Part shown: positions 44,398 to 53,994 of the stretch, piece after piece
Numbering within the stretch: position 1 is the first letter of the stretch
Layout of the letters: every line of letters begins with the position of its first letter
NCBI RefSeq assembly: GCF_010686725.1
Contig: NZ_JAAGWZ010000003.1
Span: 294,352 to 358,351 of the forward strand
DNA: 64,000 nucleotides
Reading direction: 5' to 3'
From: Galbitalea soli
GTDB taxonomy: Bacteria; Actinomycetota; Actinomycetes; Actinomycetales; Microbacteriaceae
Position numbers and translations under genes: made by a program
Notes under the pieces: generated by a model
What the model saw: the letters and a program-made list of their open reading frames with translations, nothing else
What the model was told of the DNA's origin: nothing
Database searches by the model: none

Positions 44398-46928
44398 CCG
44401 ATCAGACCACCGTCAGCCCAGCCCCCGCCGACGTCGCGCTCGCCGATCCGCGGGTGGTCCCCTTGCTGGCTCAGCTGAGTCTGGAGGAGAAGGTCCTGCT
44501 CCTGACCGGACGGGACTTCTGGAACACCTGGCCGATCGAGAAGATCGGGCTGCGGCGCATCCTCGTCTCGGACGGCCCCTCGGGCGTGCGCGGCGAGGTC
44601 TGGGACGAGCGGAGCCCCTCGCTCAACCTGCCGTCGAGCACCGCGCTCGCGGCGGCGTGGGACCCGTCGATCGCCCGCCGCTACGGCAACGTGGCCGCCG
44701 TCGAGGCGCGTCGCAAAGAGGTGGATGTCGTGCTCGGGCCGACCATCAACCTCCACCGTTCGCCGCTCGGCGGCCGCCACTTCGAGTGCCTCAGCGAGGA
44801 CCCCCTGCTGACCGCACGGCTCGCCTCCGCCTATGTGACCGGAGTGCAGGAGAACGGCGTCGGCGCCACCCCCAAGCACTACATCGCGAACGACTTCGAG
44901 ACCGACCGCTTCACCGCCGACGTGCGGGTCTCGGACCGCGCGCTGCGCGAGCTCTACCTACGCGCCTTCGAGGACGCGATCACCGAGGCGCACGCCTGGC
45001 TCGTCATGAGCTCGTACAACTCGATCAACGGGGCCACCGCGACCGAGAACGAGCTCCTCGAGACCCCGCTCAACTCGGAGTGGGGATTCGACGGCGTCGT
45101 GATCAGCGACTGGACCGCCGTGCGCACCCTGAACAGCGCGCGCTTCTCGCAAGACCTGGTCATGCCCGGCCCGGCCGGACCCTGGGGCGACGCCCTCGTG
45201 GCCGCCGTGCGCGCGGGCGAGGTGGAGGAGTCGGCCGTGGACCGCAAGGTGCTGCGGATCCTCACGCTCGCCGCGCGCGTCGGCGCGCTGGAGGGCATCG
45301 ACGCCGCGGTGCCGAGCCCGGTGCGGGTCGAGGACGGTCTCGCCTTCGCCCGCGAGGCGGAGGTCGCGGGCACGGTCCTCGTGCGCAACGAGTCGGAGCT
45401 GCCGTGGACGGCGGCCGCGCTTTCCAGCGTCGCGGTCATCGGCCACAACGCGAAGTTCGCCCGCACGCAGGGCGGCGGCAGCGCGACCGTGCTCCCCGAG
45501 CACGTCGTCTCGCCGCTCGAGGGCATCACCGCGGCCCTCCCCGGTGCTGCGATCAGCTACTCCGTCGGGGCGGTCGTGCAGGAGGGCATCTCCGAGTTCC
45601 CGCTCTCCTCGATCACCAACCCGGTGACGGGCGAGCCGGGCGCGCGCGTGCGCTTCCTGGGCGCCGCGGGCGAGGAGCTCTTCGTGGAAGACCGGCGCGC
45701 GACCGCGCTCGTCTGGTTCGGCGGCGACGCCCCGATCGCCGACTCGTCGACCGTGCAGGTGTCGCTGCAGTACACCGCCGAGGCCGACGGCGAGGTCCTT
45801 CTCGGCTTCGCGGCGGTCGGCAACGGCCGCATCTACCTCGACGGCGAACTGCGCCGCGAAGAGAACGTGGTGCCCGAAGGCACCGACCTCGGCGCCGCGT
45901 TCCTCTCGCCGCCCTCCTGCTCGGTTCCGGTCGCGCTCGCGCGCGGCCAGGTCGTCGAGCTCACGGTCGAGCTCGACCTGGGCGGCATCGAGGGCGCGCT
46001 CGCCGGCGCGCTGAGCATCGCCGTCGGCATCGAGGCCGACCAGAGCGACCCCGAGGCGCTCATCGCCGACGCGGTCGCCGCGGCGGCCGCCGCCGACGTC
46101 GCCCTCGTCGTCGTCGGCACCAACTCGCGGGTCGAGTCCGAGGGCTTCGACCGCGACTCCCTGGCCCTCCCGGGCCGACAGGATGACCTGGTCCGCGCCG
46201 TCGTCGCCGCCAACCCGCGCACCGTCGTCGTCGTCAACTCCGGGTCGCCGGTGCTGCTGCCCTGGCGCGACGAGGTGCGTGCGGTGCTGCTCACCTGGTT
46301 CGGCGGACAGGCCTACGGTGACGCCCTCGCCGACGTGCTGCTCGGTCTCGCTGAGCCGGGCGGCCGGCTCCCCACCACCTGGCCGGCCGAGCAGTCCGAG
46401 GTGCCGGTCATCGACGTGACGCCGGTCGACGGCGTCGTCCGCTACGAGGAGGGCATCCACATCGGGTACCGCGCGTGGCTCCGGGCGGGAGCGGTGCCGG
46501 CCTACGAGTTCGGCTTCGGCCTCGGCTACACGAGCTTCCGCTTCGACTCGCTCGACGCCCCCGCCGCGATCGACGCGCCGACGCTGCTCGGCGCCGACGC
46601 CCCGGCGGGTCCCGCGGGCTCGGTCGAGGTGGCGGTCGTCGTCACCAACACCGGGGAGCGGGCCGGTAAGGCGGTCGTTCAGCTCTACGCCTCGCGCACC
46701 GACACGGCGATCGAGCGTCCCGTGCGCTGGCTGGTCGGCTTCGCGGCGGTGACGGCGGAACCGGGCGAGAGCGTGCGCGCGGTCATCCGTCTCTCGGTGC
46801 GCGACCTCGCCAACTGGAACGACGGCTGGGAGTACGAGCCGGGTGCCTTCACGCTGCACGCGGGACCCTCGGTCGGCACGCTGCCGCTCGAGGCCGGCAT
46901 CGAGCTGCGGGCGGGGGCGGCGTCATGA
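44394..46928 (+). CDS. GH3 beta-glycosidase with PA14 insert
   Basis: An 844-residue GH3 enzyme. The N-terminal barrel has KHYIAND (161-167) and nucleophile Asp239 in VISDW. The second domain is interrupted by a PA14-like beta domain (about 400-535, GEVLLGFAAVGNGRIYLDG). A C-terminal fibronectin-III-like domain (about 720-835) closes the protein. The PA14-containing subfamily includes beta-glucosidases and beta-xylosidases active on short plant oligosaccharides. Cytoplasmic, coupled to GH42 and GH43 by overlaps. Confidence 0.92.
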   Translation: MTDQTTVSPAPADVALADPRVVPLLAQLSLEEKVLLLTGRDFWNTWPIEKIGLRRILVSDGPSGVRGEVWDERSPSLNLPSSTALAAAWDPSIARRYGNVAAVEARRKEVDVVLGPTINLHRSPLGGRHFECLSEDPLLTARLASAYVTGVQENGVGATPKHYIANDFETDRFTADVRVSDRALRELYLRAFEDAITEAHAWLVMSSYNSINGATATENELLETPLNSEWGFDGVVISDWTAVRTLNSARFSQDLVMPGPAGPWGDALVAAVRAGEVEESAVDRKVLRILTLAARVGALEGIDAAVPSPVRVEDGLAFAREAEVAGTVLVRNESELPWTAAALSSVAVIGHNAKFARTQGGGSATVLPEHVVSPLEGITAALPGAAISYSVGAVVQEGISEFPLSSITNPVTGEPGARVRFLGAAGEELFVEDRRATALVWFGGDAPIADSSTVQVSLQYTAEADGEVLLGFAAVGNGRIYLDGELRREENVVPEGTDLGAAFLSPPSCSVPVALARGQVVELTVELDLGGIEGALAGALSIAVGIEADQSDPEALIADAVAAAAAADVALVVVGTNSRVESEGFDRDSLALPGRQDDLVRAVVAANPRTVVVVNSGSPVLLPWRDEVRAVLLTWFGGQAYGDALADVLLGLAEPGGRLPTTWPAEQSEVPVIDVTPVDGVVRYEEGIHIGYRAWLRAGAVPAYEFGFGLGYTSFRFDSLDAPAAIDAPTLLGADAPAGPAGSVEVAVVVTNTGERAGKAVVQLYASRTDTAIERPVRWLVGFAAVTAEPGESVRAVIRLSVRDLANWNDGWEYEPGAFTLHAGPSVGTLPLEAGIELRAGAAS

Positions 46929-48430
46929 CCGACTACCCGAACCCGCTCATCCCCGGATTCAACCCCGACCCCAGCGTCGTGCGCGTCGACGGCGTCTACT
47001 ACCTCGCGACCTCGACCTTCGAGTACGTGCCCGGGATTCCGATCTACCGCAGCACCGACTTCGCGAACTGGGAGCACGTGGCCAATGTGGCGACCGACAT
47101 CTCGCAGATCGGCGTGGAGGAGGTGATCACGGGCGGCGGAGTGTGGGCGCCCACGATCCGCAACCACGATGGCCTGTTCCACCTCATCGTCACCATCGCG
47201 ATGGGGCGCGGCTGCGTCGTCTACACGGCCACCGACCCCGCCGGCGAGTGGAGCCAGGGCACCCTCATCGAGGGGATCGAGGGCATCGATCCCGACCTCG
47301 CCTGGGACGAGGACGGCACGGCGATCGTCACCTACTCCGGGCTCGTGACCGTGGGGCCGGACGCCGGTCTGCACACCGGGATCCGCCAGTCCCGGGTCGA
47401 CCTCGTGGCGGGCCGCACCCTCGAGGCGCCGCGCTCGCTCTGGGCGGGATCGGGATTCAAGTTCCCCGAGGCGCCCCACCTGTACCGGCGGAGCGACTGG
47501 TGGTACCTCATGATCGCCGAGGGCGGCACCGAGCGCGGGCATGGCGTGAGCATCGCCCGCAGCGCCTCGCCGTACGGGCCCTTCGACCCGAACCCGGCCA
47601 ACCCGTTCCTCAGCGCGCGCAGCACCAACCGTCCGATCCAGAACACCGGTCACGGCGACCTCGTCGAGGCGCCCGACGGCTCGACCGCGATCGTGCTGCT
47701 GGGGGTGCGCCCGCGCGGCGCGACGCAGGCGTTCTCGGCGCTCGGCCGCGAGACGTTCGTCTCGAGCATCGAGTGGGTCGACGGGTGGCCGGTCGCGGAG
47801 CCGGTCATCCTGCGCCCCCGCGAGGAGTCGCTCGACTACCGCATCGACTTCGCCGAGGCGGCCGAGCTCGACCTCGGCTGGATGGCGGTGCGACGCAACC
47901 CGGCCACGGTCGCGACGATCACGGACGGCGCCCTCGCGGTCGTCGCCGACGGCACGACCATGGATGACCACCGCCCCGCCTTCCTCGGCCGCCGCCAGCT
48001 CACCCAGACGGCCGCCTTCTCCACCGAGATCGACACCGCGTCCGGCTCTGGGGGACTCACGGTGCGCTACGACGAGCTCACGCACTACGACCTCGAGGCG
48101 CGCGCCACGGCCGAGGGCGTGGTCGTGACGGCCCGCGCCGCGGTGCCCGGGATCCGTCAGGAGTGGTCGGCCGTGCTGCCCGCCGGTGCGGTCACGCTGC
48201 ACCTCGACTCGGAGCCGACGCCGATATCGTTCAGCGCCGAGGCGATGACGAGCGACTTCGTGGTGTTCCGCGCCCGCTCGGGCGACACGGAGGTCACCCT
48301 CGCGCGCGTCGACGGGCGGTACCTCTCGGCCGAGACCGCCGCCTCCTTCACTGGGCGGGTCGCGGGCGTCTACGCGGTGGCGGGAACCCCGCGCTTCGGG
48401 TGGTTCGCGTTCGCCGGATCGAACGACTGA
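46925..48430 (+). CDS. GH43 beta-xylosidase/alpha-L-arabinofuranosidase
   Basis: A 501-residue GH43 enzyme. Five-bladed propeller (about 1-310) with general base Asp15 in FNPDPS, pKa-modulating Asp at about 124 in GIDPDLAW, and acid Glu182 in FPEAPHLY. A C-terminal beta-sandwich (about 330-495) is typical of beta-xylosidase subfamilies. No signal peptide. It overlaps GH3 by four bases and is followed four bases later by the apiosidase-like gene. Confidence 0.92.
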   Translation: MTDYPNPLIPGFNPDPSVVRVDGVYYLATSTFEYVPGIPIYRSTDFANWEHVANVATDISQIGVEEVITGGGVWAPTIRNHDGLFHLIVTIAMGRGCVVYTATDPAGEWSQGTLIEGIEGIDPDLAWDEDGTAIVTYSGLVTVGPDAGLHTGIRQSRVDLVAGRTLEAPRSLWAGSGFKFPEAPHLYRRSDWWYLMIAEGGTERGHGVSIARSASPYGPFDPNPANPFLSARSTNRPIQNTGHGDLVEAPDGSTAIVLLGVRPRGATQAFSALGRETFVSSIEWVDGWPVAEPVILRPREESLDYRIDFAEAAELDLGWMAVRRNPATVATITDGALAVVADGTTMDDHRPAFLGRRQLTQTAAFSTEIDTASGSGGLTVRYDELTHYDLEARATAEGVVVTARAAVPGIRQEWSAVLPAGAVTLHLDSEPTPISFSAEAMTSDFVVFRARSGDTEVTLARVDGRYLSAETAASFTGRVAGVYAVAGTPRFGWFAFAGSND

Positions 48431-48434
48431 ACGC

Positions 48435-50186
48435 ATGATCCTCACCGCCGACTCGCTGCTGCGCACCGCCCTCGATGACGATCGGACGCGGGCGATCATC
48501 GTTCGACACCTGCCGGGCGTGATCAACTCGCCCCTCGCGCTCCAGCTGAAGTCGCTCCCGCTCGGCCAGGTCGTGCTGTTCGCGAGCCCCCGGCTCGGCG
48601 CGGAGGCGGAGGCCGCCTTCTGGCGCGAACTCGAGACGGTGGAGGTGAATGACACGGCTCCGCCGGCCGCGGCTCCCCGGATCGAGCCGGATCCCTCCTA
48701 CGAGGACGAGAGCGTGCCGCTCTCCTCCGCAGTGGTCGCCCTTCCCGCGACCGCGCGCGTGCACGAGGCGATCGAACTCGTCTTCTCCGGTCCCGCGCAC
48801 GGCAATCCCTTCGTCGACGTCGAGTTCGGGGTCACGTTCCGACGGGCGGGCTCCACCCGCCGCATCGGCGGCTTCTACGACGGCGACGGGCGATGGATCG
48901 CACGCATCCTGCTCGAGACGCCGGGCGATTGGGAGTTCGAGACGGACTCGACCGCGCGCTCGCTGCGGGGGATCACCGGCACCCTCCTCGTGGAGGACGC
49001 CGCGCCCGATGCGCACGGTGTGGTTCGTGTCGCCGATACCTTCCACTTCGCGCACGCGGACGGCACCCGGCATCTTCCCCTCGGTACGACCGCCTACGCC
49101 TGGACGAGTCAGACCGCCGAGCTGGAGGAGCGGACCCTCGCGACCCTCGCGACCGCGCCCTTCACCAAGATCCGCATGGGGGTCTTCCCCAAGTCGTACC
49201 TGTTCAACGCGAACGAGCCGCCGTCGTATCCCTTCGCGGGTTCGCCGGGCGCGGGATGGGACTTCACCCGGTTCGAGCCGGCGTACTTCCGGCACCTGGA
49301 GGGGCGGATCCGGGAGTTGGATGCGCTGGGCATCCAGTGCGACCTCATCCTCTTTCACCCCTACGACCGCTGGGGCTTCTCCGACATGGGCGCGGCGGCC
49401 GACGACCGCTACCTGCAGTACGTGGTGCGGCGGCTCGCGGCCTTCCCGAACGTGTGGTGGTCACTCGCCAACGAGTACGACCTGTTCTGGGCCAAGTCGG
49501 TGGAGGACTGGGAGCGGCTGGCGGGCGTCGTGGTGGCGAACGATCCGGTCGGGCATCCGCTCTCGATCCACAACTGCTTCGGGTTCTACGACTACAGCCG
49601 GCCGTGGATCACTCACTGCAGCGTGCAGCGCATCGACGTGTACCGCACGGCCGAGAACACGGATGAGTGGCGCACGCGATGGGGGAAGCCGATCGTCATC
49701 GACGAGTGCGCCTACGAGGGCGACATCGACCAGGGCTGGGGCAACATCACGGGCGAGGAGATGGTGCGCCGCTTCTGGGAGGGCGCCGTCCGCGGCGGTT
49801 ACGTGGGCCACGGCGAGACCTATCTCAACGATCGGGAGGAGCTCTGGTGGTCGAAGGGCGGCGAACTGGTCGGCCAGTCGCCCGAGCGCATCGGCTTCCT
49901 CGCCGGAATCATCGCCGACGCACCCGGCGGAGCGATCGACCCGCTTCCCGGCGACTGGGATGTGGCCTGGGGCGGTGTCGGTGACGAGTACCGCATCGCC
50001 TATCTCGGCTTCGGCCAGCCGCGGTACCGCCAGGTGGCCGCCGCGCTGGGGCGGCGCTACACGGTCGACGTGATCGACACCTGGAACATGACCATCGATC
50101 GCCTGCCGGGGGAGTTCGAGGGGTCGTTCCGGGTGGAGCTGCCGGGGCGCCAGTTCATGGCGATCCGTCTGATCGCCGTCGAGTAG
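48435..50186 (+). CDS. DUF5060/apiosidase-like/DUF5605 glycoside hydrolase
   Basis: A 583-residue hydrolase. Residues 1-70 form an uncharacterised N-terminal module. Residues 95-190 form a DUF5060-like beta-sandwich (GFYDGDGRWIARILLETPGDW). Residues 200-490 are a TIM barrel of the DUF4038/apiosidase-like type, with acid/base Glu347 in SLANEYD and nucleophile Glu424 in VIDECAYEGD. A DUF5605-like C-terminal beta domain follows. A characterised relative group (GH140) releases D-apiose from rhamnogalacturonan II. An apiose-type catabolic cluster lies 13 kb away, so apiosidase activity is an attractive but unproven guess. Last gene of the operon. Confidence 0.75.
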   Translation: MILTADSLLRTALDDDRTRAIIVRHLPGVINSPLALQLKSLPLGQVVLFASPRLGAEAEAAFWRELETVEVNDTAPPAAAPRIEPDPSYEDESVPLSSAVVALPATARVHEAIELVFSGPAHGNPFVDVEFGVTFRRAGSTRRIGGFYDGDGRWIARILLETPGDWEFETDSTARSLRGITGTLLVEDAAPDAHGVVRVADTFHFAHADGTRHLPLGTTAYAWTSQTAELEERTLATLATAPFTKIRMGVFPKSYLFNANEPPSYPFAGSPGAGWDFTRFEPAYFRHLEGRIRELDALGIQCDLILFHPYDRWGFSDMGAAADDRYLQYVVRRLAAFPNVWWSLANEYDLFWAKSVEDWERLAGVVVANDPVGHPLSIHNCFGFYDYSRPWITHCSVQRIDVYRTAENTDEWRTRWGKPIVIDECAYEGDIDQGWGNITGEEMVRRFWEGAVRGGYVGHGETYLNDREELWWSKGGELVGQSPERIGFLAGIIADAPGGAIDPLPGDWDVAWGGVGDEYRIAYLGFGQPRYRQVAAALGRRYTVDVIDTWNMTIDRLPGEFEGSFRVELPGRQFMAIRLIAVE

Positions 50187-50208
50187 CGTCGCCGCGCTAC
50201 GGTGAAGC

Positions 50209-50691
50209 GTGCCCTCCTCCGACTTCACCATCGCGCTCGACGACCCCTCGCGCGGCGATGTCGCGGCGCTCCTCGACGAGCACCTGGCCGACATGTACGC
50301 CACCTCCCCGCCGGAGAGCGTTCACGCGCTCGATCACGGTGCTCTCGCGCATCCCGACATCAGCTTCTTCACGGCCCGTGCGGCCGGGCCCGAGGCGACG
50401 CTGCTGGGCTGCGGTGCGCTCAAGCAGCTCTCGCCGCGGCACGGGGAGCTCAAGTCGATGCGCACGAGCGCGTCGGCGCGCGGCCAGGGGGTCGCCTCCG
50501 CGATACTGACGCGGATCCTCGAGGTGGCGCGCGAGCGCGGCTACGAGCGGGTCAGCCTCGAGACGGGCGCGGAGGACTACTTCGAGACGGCCCGGCGCCT
50601 CTACCGCCGCTTCGGCTTCGCGCCCTGCCCGCCGTTCGCCGACTACACGGATGACCCCAACAGCGTCTATCTGAGCCTTGCCCTGCCCTGA
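50209..50691 (+). CDS. GNAT family N-acetyltransferase
   Basis: A 160-residue GNAT protein starting at a GTG at 50209. The acetyl-CoA loop is ASARGQGVASAIL (about residues 87-99), and YFETARRLYRRFGFAPCPPF is the conserved end. It lies 23 bases after the glycosidase operon but is functionally unrelated. Similar small GNATs acetylate amino groups of antibiotics, amino acids or proteins. Substrate unknown. Confidence 0.88.
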   Translation: MPSSDFTIALDDPSRGDVAALLDEHLADMYATSPPESVHALDHGALAHPDISFFTARAAGPEATLLGCGALKQLSPRHGELKSMRTSASARGQGVASAILTRILEVARERGYERVSLETGAEDYFETARRLYRRFGFAPCPPFADYTDDPNSVYLSLALP

Positions 50692-50698
50692 CCGGCGC

Positions 50699-50741
50699 CT
50701 CCCGCATGGCGCGGCGCCGAAGCGCCTAGCGCCGCCGGGAG
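50699..50741. terminator. GC-rich hairpin between convergent genes
   Basis: CTCCCG (50699-50704) pairs with CGGGAG (50736-50741), and internally GCGGCG (50711-50716) pairs with CGCCGC (50730-50735). It lies between the convergent GNAT and menB genes and may terminate both. No T tract, so the call is moderate. Confidence 0.5.
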
Positions 50742-50790
50742 CCAGCGCCTCCCGTACCAGCGTCGCGCGCGCGGTCCGCCGGAGCAGCCC

Positions 50791-51699
50791 CTAGTACTGC
50801 CAGGGGAAGGGCGCCCAGTCGGGTGCCCGCTTCTCGAGGAACGCGTCCCGGCCCTCGACCGCCTCGTCGGTGCCGTAGGCGAGACGCGTCGCCTCGCCCG
50901 CGAGCACCTGCTGCCCCATGAGCCCGTCGTCGACGGCGTTGAGCGAGAACTTGAGCATGCGGATCGCGGTGGGCGACTTTCCCAGGATCGTCTCGGCCCA
51001 CGCGATCGCGGTCGACTCCAGCTCGGCGTGCGGCACGACCGCGTTGATCGCACCCATCTCGTAGGCCCGCTGCGCGGAGTACTCCTGCGCGAGGAAGAAG
51101 ATCTCGCGGGCCACCTTCTGGCCCACCTGGCGGGCGAGGTAGGCGCTGCCGTAGCCGCCGTCGAAGGAGCCGACATCGGCGTCGGTCTGCTTGAACCGCC
51201 CGTGCTCGGCGCTCGCGATCGTGAGGTCGCACACCACGTGCAGGGAATGGCCACCGCCGGCCGCCCAGCCGGGCACGACCGCGATGATGACCTTGGGACT
51301 CGTGCGGATCAGCCGCTGCACCTCGAGGATGTGCAGCCGTCCCGTGCCCCGACGCGCCGACCCCGCCGCGTCCTCCGTGTCGTGGTACTCGTAGCCGTCG
51401 CGACCCCGGATCCGCTGGTCACCCCCCGAGCAGAACGCCCAGCCGCCATCCTTCGGGCTCGGCCCGTTGCCGGTGAGCAGCACGACGCCGATGCGCGGAT
51501 TGGTGCGGGCGTCGTCGAGCGCACGGTACAGCTCATCGACGGTGTGCGGGCGGAAGGCGTTGCGCACCTCGGGCCGGTTGAACGCGATGCGCGCGATCCG
51601 CCCGCTCGTGTCGTGGTGGTAGCTGATGTCGGTGAGGGCGTCGAAGCCGGTCACGCCCGTCCAGCGGCTGGCGTCGAACAGCTCGGAAACTGTGGTCAT
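50791..51699 (-). CDS. menB: 1,4-dihydroxy-2-naphthoyl-CoA synthase
   Basis: A 302-residue crotonase-fold enzyme closing the second ring of the naphthoquinone in menaquinone synthesis. Diagnostic MenB stretches are visible: FCSGGDQRIRG, VVPGWAAGGGHSLHVVCDL (oxyanion hole) and DADVGSFDGGYGSAYLARQVG. The terminal WAPFPW is also typical. It stands apart from other men genes here; upstream on the same strand is a cytochrome b-type gene 26 bases away. Confidence 0.93.
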   Translation of the reverse strand: MTTVSELFDASRWTGVTGFDALTDISYHHDTSGRIARIAFNRPEVRNAFRPHTVDELYRALDDARTNPRIGVVLLTGNGPSPKDGGWAFCSGGDQRIRGRDGYEYHDTEDAAGSARRGTGRLHILEVQRLIRTSPKVIIAVVPGWAAGGGHSLHVVCDLTIASAEHGRFKQTDADVGSFDGGYGSAYLARQVGQKVAREIFFLAQEYSAQRAYEMGAINAVVPHAELESTAIAWAETILGKSPTAIRMLKFSLNAVDDGLMGQQVLAGEATRLAYGTDEAVEGRDAFLEKRAPDWAPFPWQY

Positions 51700-51725
51700 G
51701 CTGCCAGCCTAACGAGGGCGGATGC

Positions 51726-52670
51726 TCAGCCTCTGGGCATCGTGCGCACGCTGCCGGTGCGCCCCGCGATCGCCGTCACGACGGCCGGCCGCAGCGCGAA
51801 CCAGGCGACGACCATCACCACGACGGAGGCCGCGAAGATCGCGAATCCGAGCAGGCTGCCGTCGTCGCGTCCCGCGTACATGTGGTTGAGGTTGTGCACC
51901 GCGCCCGTGGCGAGCACGAGGGTGACGTGCACGACGATGAACCCCGCGAACCAGATCATGACGGGGTAGTGGATGGCCCGCGCCACCCGCGCGGAGAACA
52001 CCGGGTCGAGCGGCGCGAAGCGCAGGGCCAGCCCCGGGATCAGCCGGATGCCCGTGATCACGGCGAGCGGAGCCGCGACGAAGACGGTGATGAAGTAGGT
52101 GATCACCTGCAGCGCGTTGTAGTTGGTCCAGCCGGAGGCCGTCGGCCAGTCGAGCGAGGCGTACTGCAGGCCGGCCGAGATGGCGTTGGGGATCACGTCC
52201 CACCGGGTCGGGACGATCCGCACCCACTGCCCGGTGGCGAACAGCAGCACATAGAAGGCGATGCCGTTGAGCACCCACAGCGCGTCGGTCGCGAGGTGCA
52301 GCCACACCTGGATTCCGATCCGCACGGGGGGCGTGCGGGTGACGAAGCGCCCCTCGTTGCGACGGACCCAGAACGCGGTCGGCCGCTTCTTGCCGCGGAT
52401 GATCCACCCGCTGCGCAGGATGAACAGCAGGAAGAACCCGTTGAAGAAGTGCTGCCACTCGAGCCAGGCGGGGAAGCCGACCGGGGCGCCGGCGGGAAGG
52501 GCGGACTGACCGGGGTAGTCGGCGAGGAAGGACCGCAGGGCGGGAGTGGCGACGAGTGCCCGCGCGGCGAGCACGATCACGACCAGCAGCACGAGCACCG
52601 AGGGGATGACCCACACGAGGGGAAACCAACGACTGCGCCGCGACCGCGCCCCGCGGGTGGGTTCCTGCAT
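51726..52670 (-). CDS. Cytochrome b/b6-type membrane protein
   Basis: A 314-residue integral membrane protein with about five helices and several membrane-embedded histidines (EWQHFFNGFFLLF, VWLHLATDALW, AIHYPVMIWF, VVHVTLVLA). They fit heme b ligation as in formate dehydrogenase gamma subunits or hydrogenase-type cytochromes b. Start ATG at 52670 with GAGAGG upstream. It may pass electrons between the menaquinone pool and an unseen molybdo-enzyme. The partner is not in this window. Confidence 0.75.
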   Translation of the reverse strand: MQEPTRGARSRRSRWFPLVWVIPSVLVLLVVIVLAARALVATPALRSFLADYPGQSALPAGAPVGFPAWLEWQHFFNGFFLLFILRSGWIIRGKKRPTAFWVRRNEGRFVTRTPPVRIGIQVWLHLATDALWVLNGIAFYVLLFATGQWVRIVPTRWDVIPNAISAGLQYASLDWPTASGWTNYNALQVITYFITVFVAAPLAVITGIRLIPGLALRFAPLDPVFSARVARAIHYPVMIWFAGFIVVHVTLVLATGAVHNLNHMYAGRDDGSLLGFAIFAASVVVMVVAWFALRPAVVTAIAGRTGSVRTMPRG

Positions 52671-52796
52671 GTCAGCCGTGCCTCTCGATGTCTCCCGACA
52701 GATTATCGGGGAGACCCCGCCCGCCCGCCGAATCGCAGTGACCCTTCGCGTCACGCTGCGTCACTTGACCGGATGACCGCGCCGTGGCAGGCTAGG

Positions 52797-52822
52797 CAAA
52801 ACCTTTTGCGCAAAAGGTTTTG
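52797..52822. promoter_or_regulatory. LacI-family operator, perfect 26-bp palindrome
   Basis: CAAAACCTTTTGC (52797-52809) is followed directly by its exact complement GCAAAAGGTTTTG (52810-52822). It lies 90 bases before the LacI-type gene at 52912, with a TTGACC (52765-52770) upstream as a possible -35. Likely the autoregulatory operator of the nucleoside-salvage operon. Confidence 0.88.
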
Positions 52823-52911
52823 TGCACGCTCGGGCCCGCGCCGCGAGCGACTCGCCCCGCAGCGCCCCCACCCGCCCACACCGCCCGCACTCCGCCCCCG
52901 AAGGACCCCCG

Positions 52912-53994
52912 ATGCCCGTCTCGATCAGCGACGTCGCCCGGCGCGCCGAGGTGAGCATCACGACGGTCTCGCACGCGCTCTCCGGCAAGCGTCCCGTGAG
53001 CGACGATGCGAAGCAGCGCATCACCCGCGCGATCGCCGAGCTCGACTACGTGCCCGGCGCCTCGGCCCGCAACCTGCGCGAAGGGCGCACCCGCATGATC
53101 GCCCTGATCGTGCCCGAGATCGGCAACCACTTCTTCGGTCAGCTCGCCCGCGGGGCGGAGGACGCGGCCAACGCCCGCGACCACGGTCTCGTGCTGTGCA
53201 ACTCGGGCGGCAGCCCGCAGCGCGAGCGCCGCTATCTCGAGCTGCTCCGCGGTCGCACCGTCGACGGGGTCGTCTATGTCGCCGGCTCCTACGCGCCCCC
53301 GGGCGGCCAGCTCCAGGCGGCGGCCGGGCGGCACGAGGTCGTGCTCGCCGACGAGTTCACCCCGGGCCTCGACGGAATTCCGCTCGTCACCGCCGACAAT
53401 CTCTCGGGCGGCCGGATGATCGGCGAACTGTTCCGCGAACTCGGCCACGAGCACGCCCTCGTGATCACCGGCCCGCGCGGCCTGCGCTCGGTCGAGGACC
53501 GGCTGCGGGGGTTCGCCGCGGTCTACCCGCAGGCGGTCGTTCGGGAGGGCGACTTCACGGAGGCGGCGGGGGAGCGGCTGGTGATCGAGGCGCTCGAGTC
53601 GGGCATCCCGTTCACGGCGGTGTTCGCGCTCAACGACCTCATGGCGATCGGTGTGCTCAACGCGCTGGCCGGTCGGGGTGTCGCCGTGCCCGACGAGCTC
53701 TCGGTGGCGGGCTTCGACGACATCGGCTCCGCCGCCCTCGTGCGTCCCACCCTCACGACGGTGCGCCAGCCCGCGGAGGAGATCGGTCGCGAGGCCATCG
53801 CCCTGCTCATCGACCGGCTGCACGGCGAGCGACTCGACGCCCCCGACGCCGAGGTGCTGCCCGTGCGCCTCATGCGCCGCGGCAGCACGGGCCCGGCACC
53901 CGCCCGCGCCGCCGCCCCTCCCGCCGCCGCCAGCCCGGTCACTCCCGCCGCCCCCAGCGCCGCCCCACCCCCGACGAGAGGACCCCGCGCATGA
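52912..53994 (+). CDS. LacI family regulator of nucleoside operon
   Basis: A 360-residue LacI protein with helix-turn-helix VSISDVARRAEVSITTVSHALSGKRPV. The sugar/nucleoside-binding domain follows (VDGVVYVAGSY, VAGFDDIGSAAL). The C-terminal 30 residues are an Ala/Pro-rich tail (APARAAAPPAAASPVTPAAP) with no family counterpart. It is the first gene of an operon with an amidotransferase-like protein and adenosine deaminase. It shares TTVSHALSGKRPV with the second LacI at 55895-56908. Inducer probably a purine nucleoside or base. Confidence 0.9.
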   Translation: MPVSISDVARRAEVSITTVSHALSGKRPVSDDAKQRITRAIAELDYVPGASARNLREGRTRMIALIVPEIGNHFFGQLARGAEDAANARDHGLVLCNSGGSPQRERRYLELLRGRTVDGVVYVAGSYAPPGGQLQAAAGRHEVVLADEFTPGLDGIPLVTADNLSGGRMIGELFRELGHEHALVITGPRGLRSVEDRLRGFAAVYPQAVVREGDFTEAAGERLVIEALESGIPFTAVFALNDLMAIGVLNALAGRGVAVPDELSVAGFDDIGSAALVRPTLTTVRQPAEEIGREAIALLIDRLHGERLDAPDAEVLPVRLMRRGSTGPAPARAAAPPAAASPVTPAAPSAAPPPTRGPRA

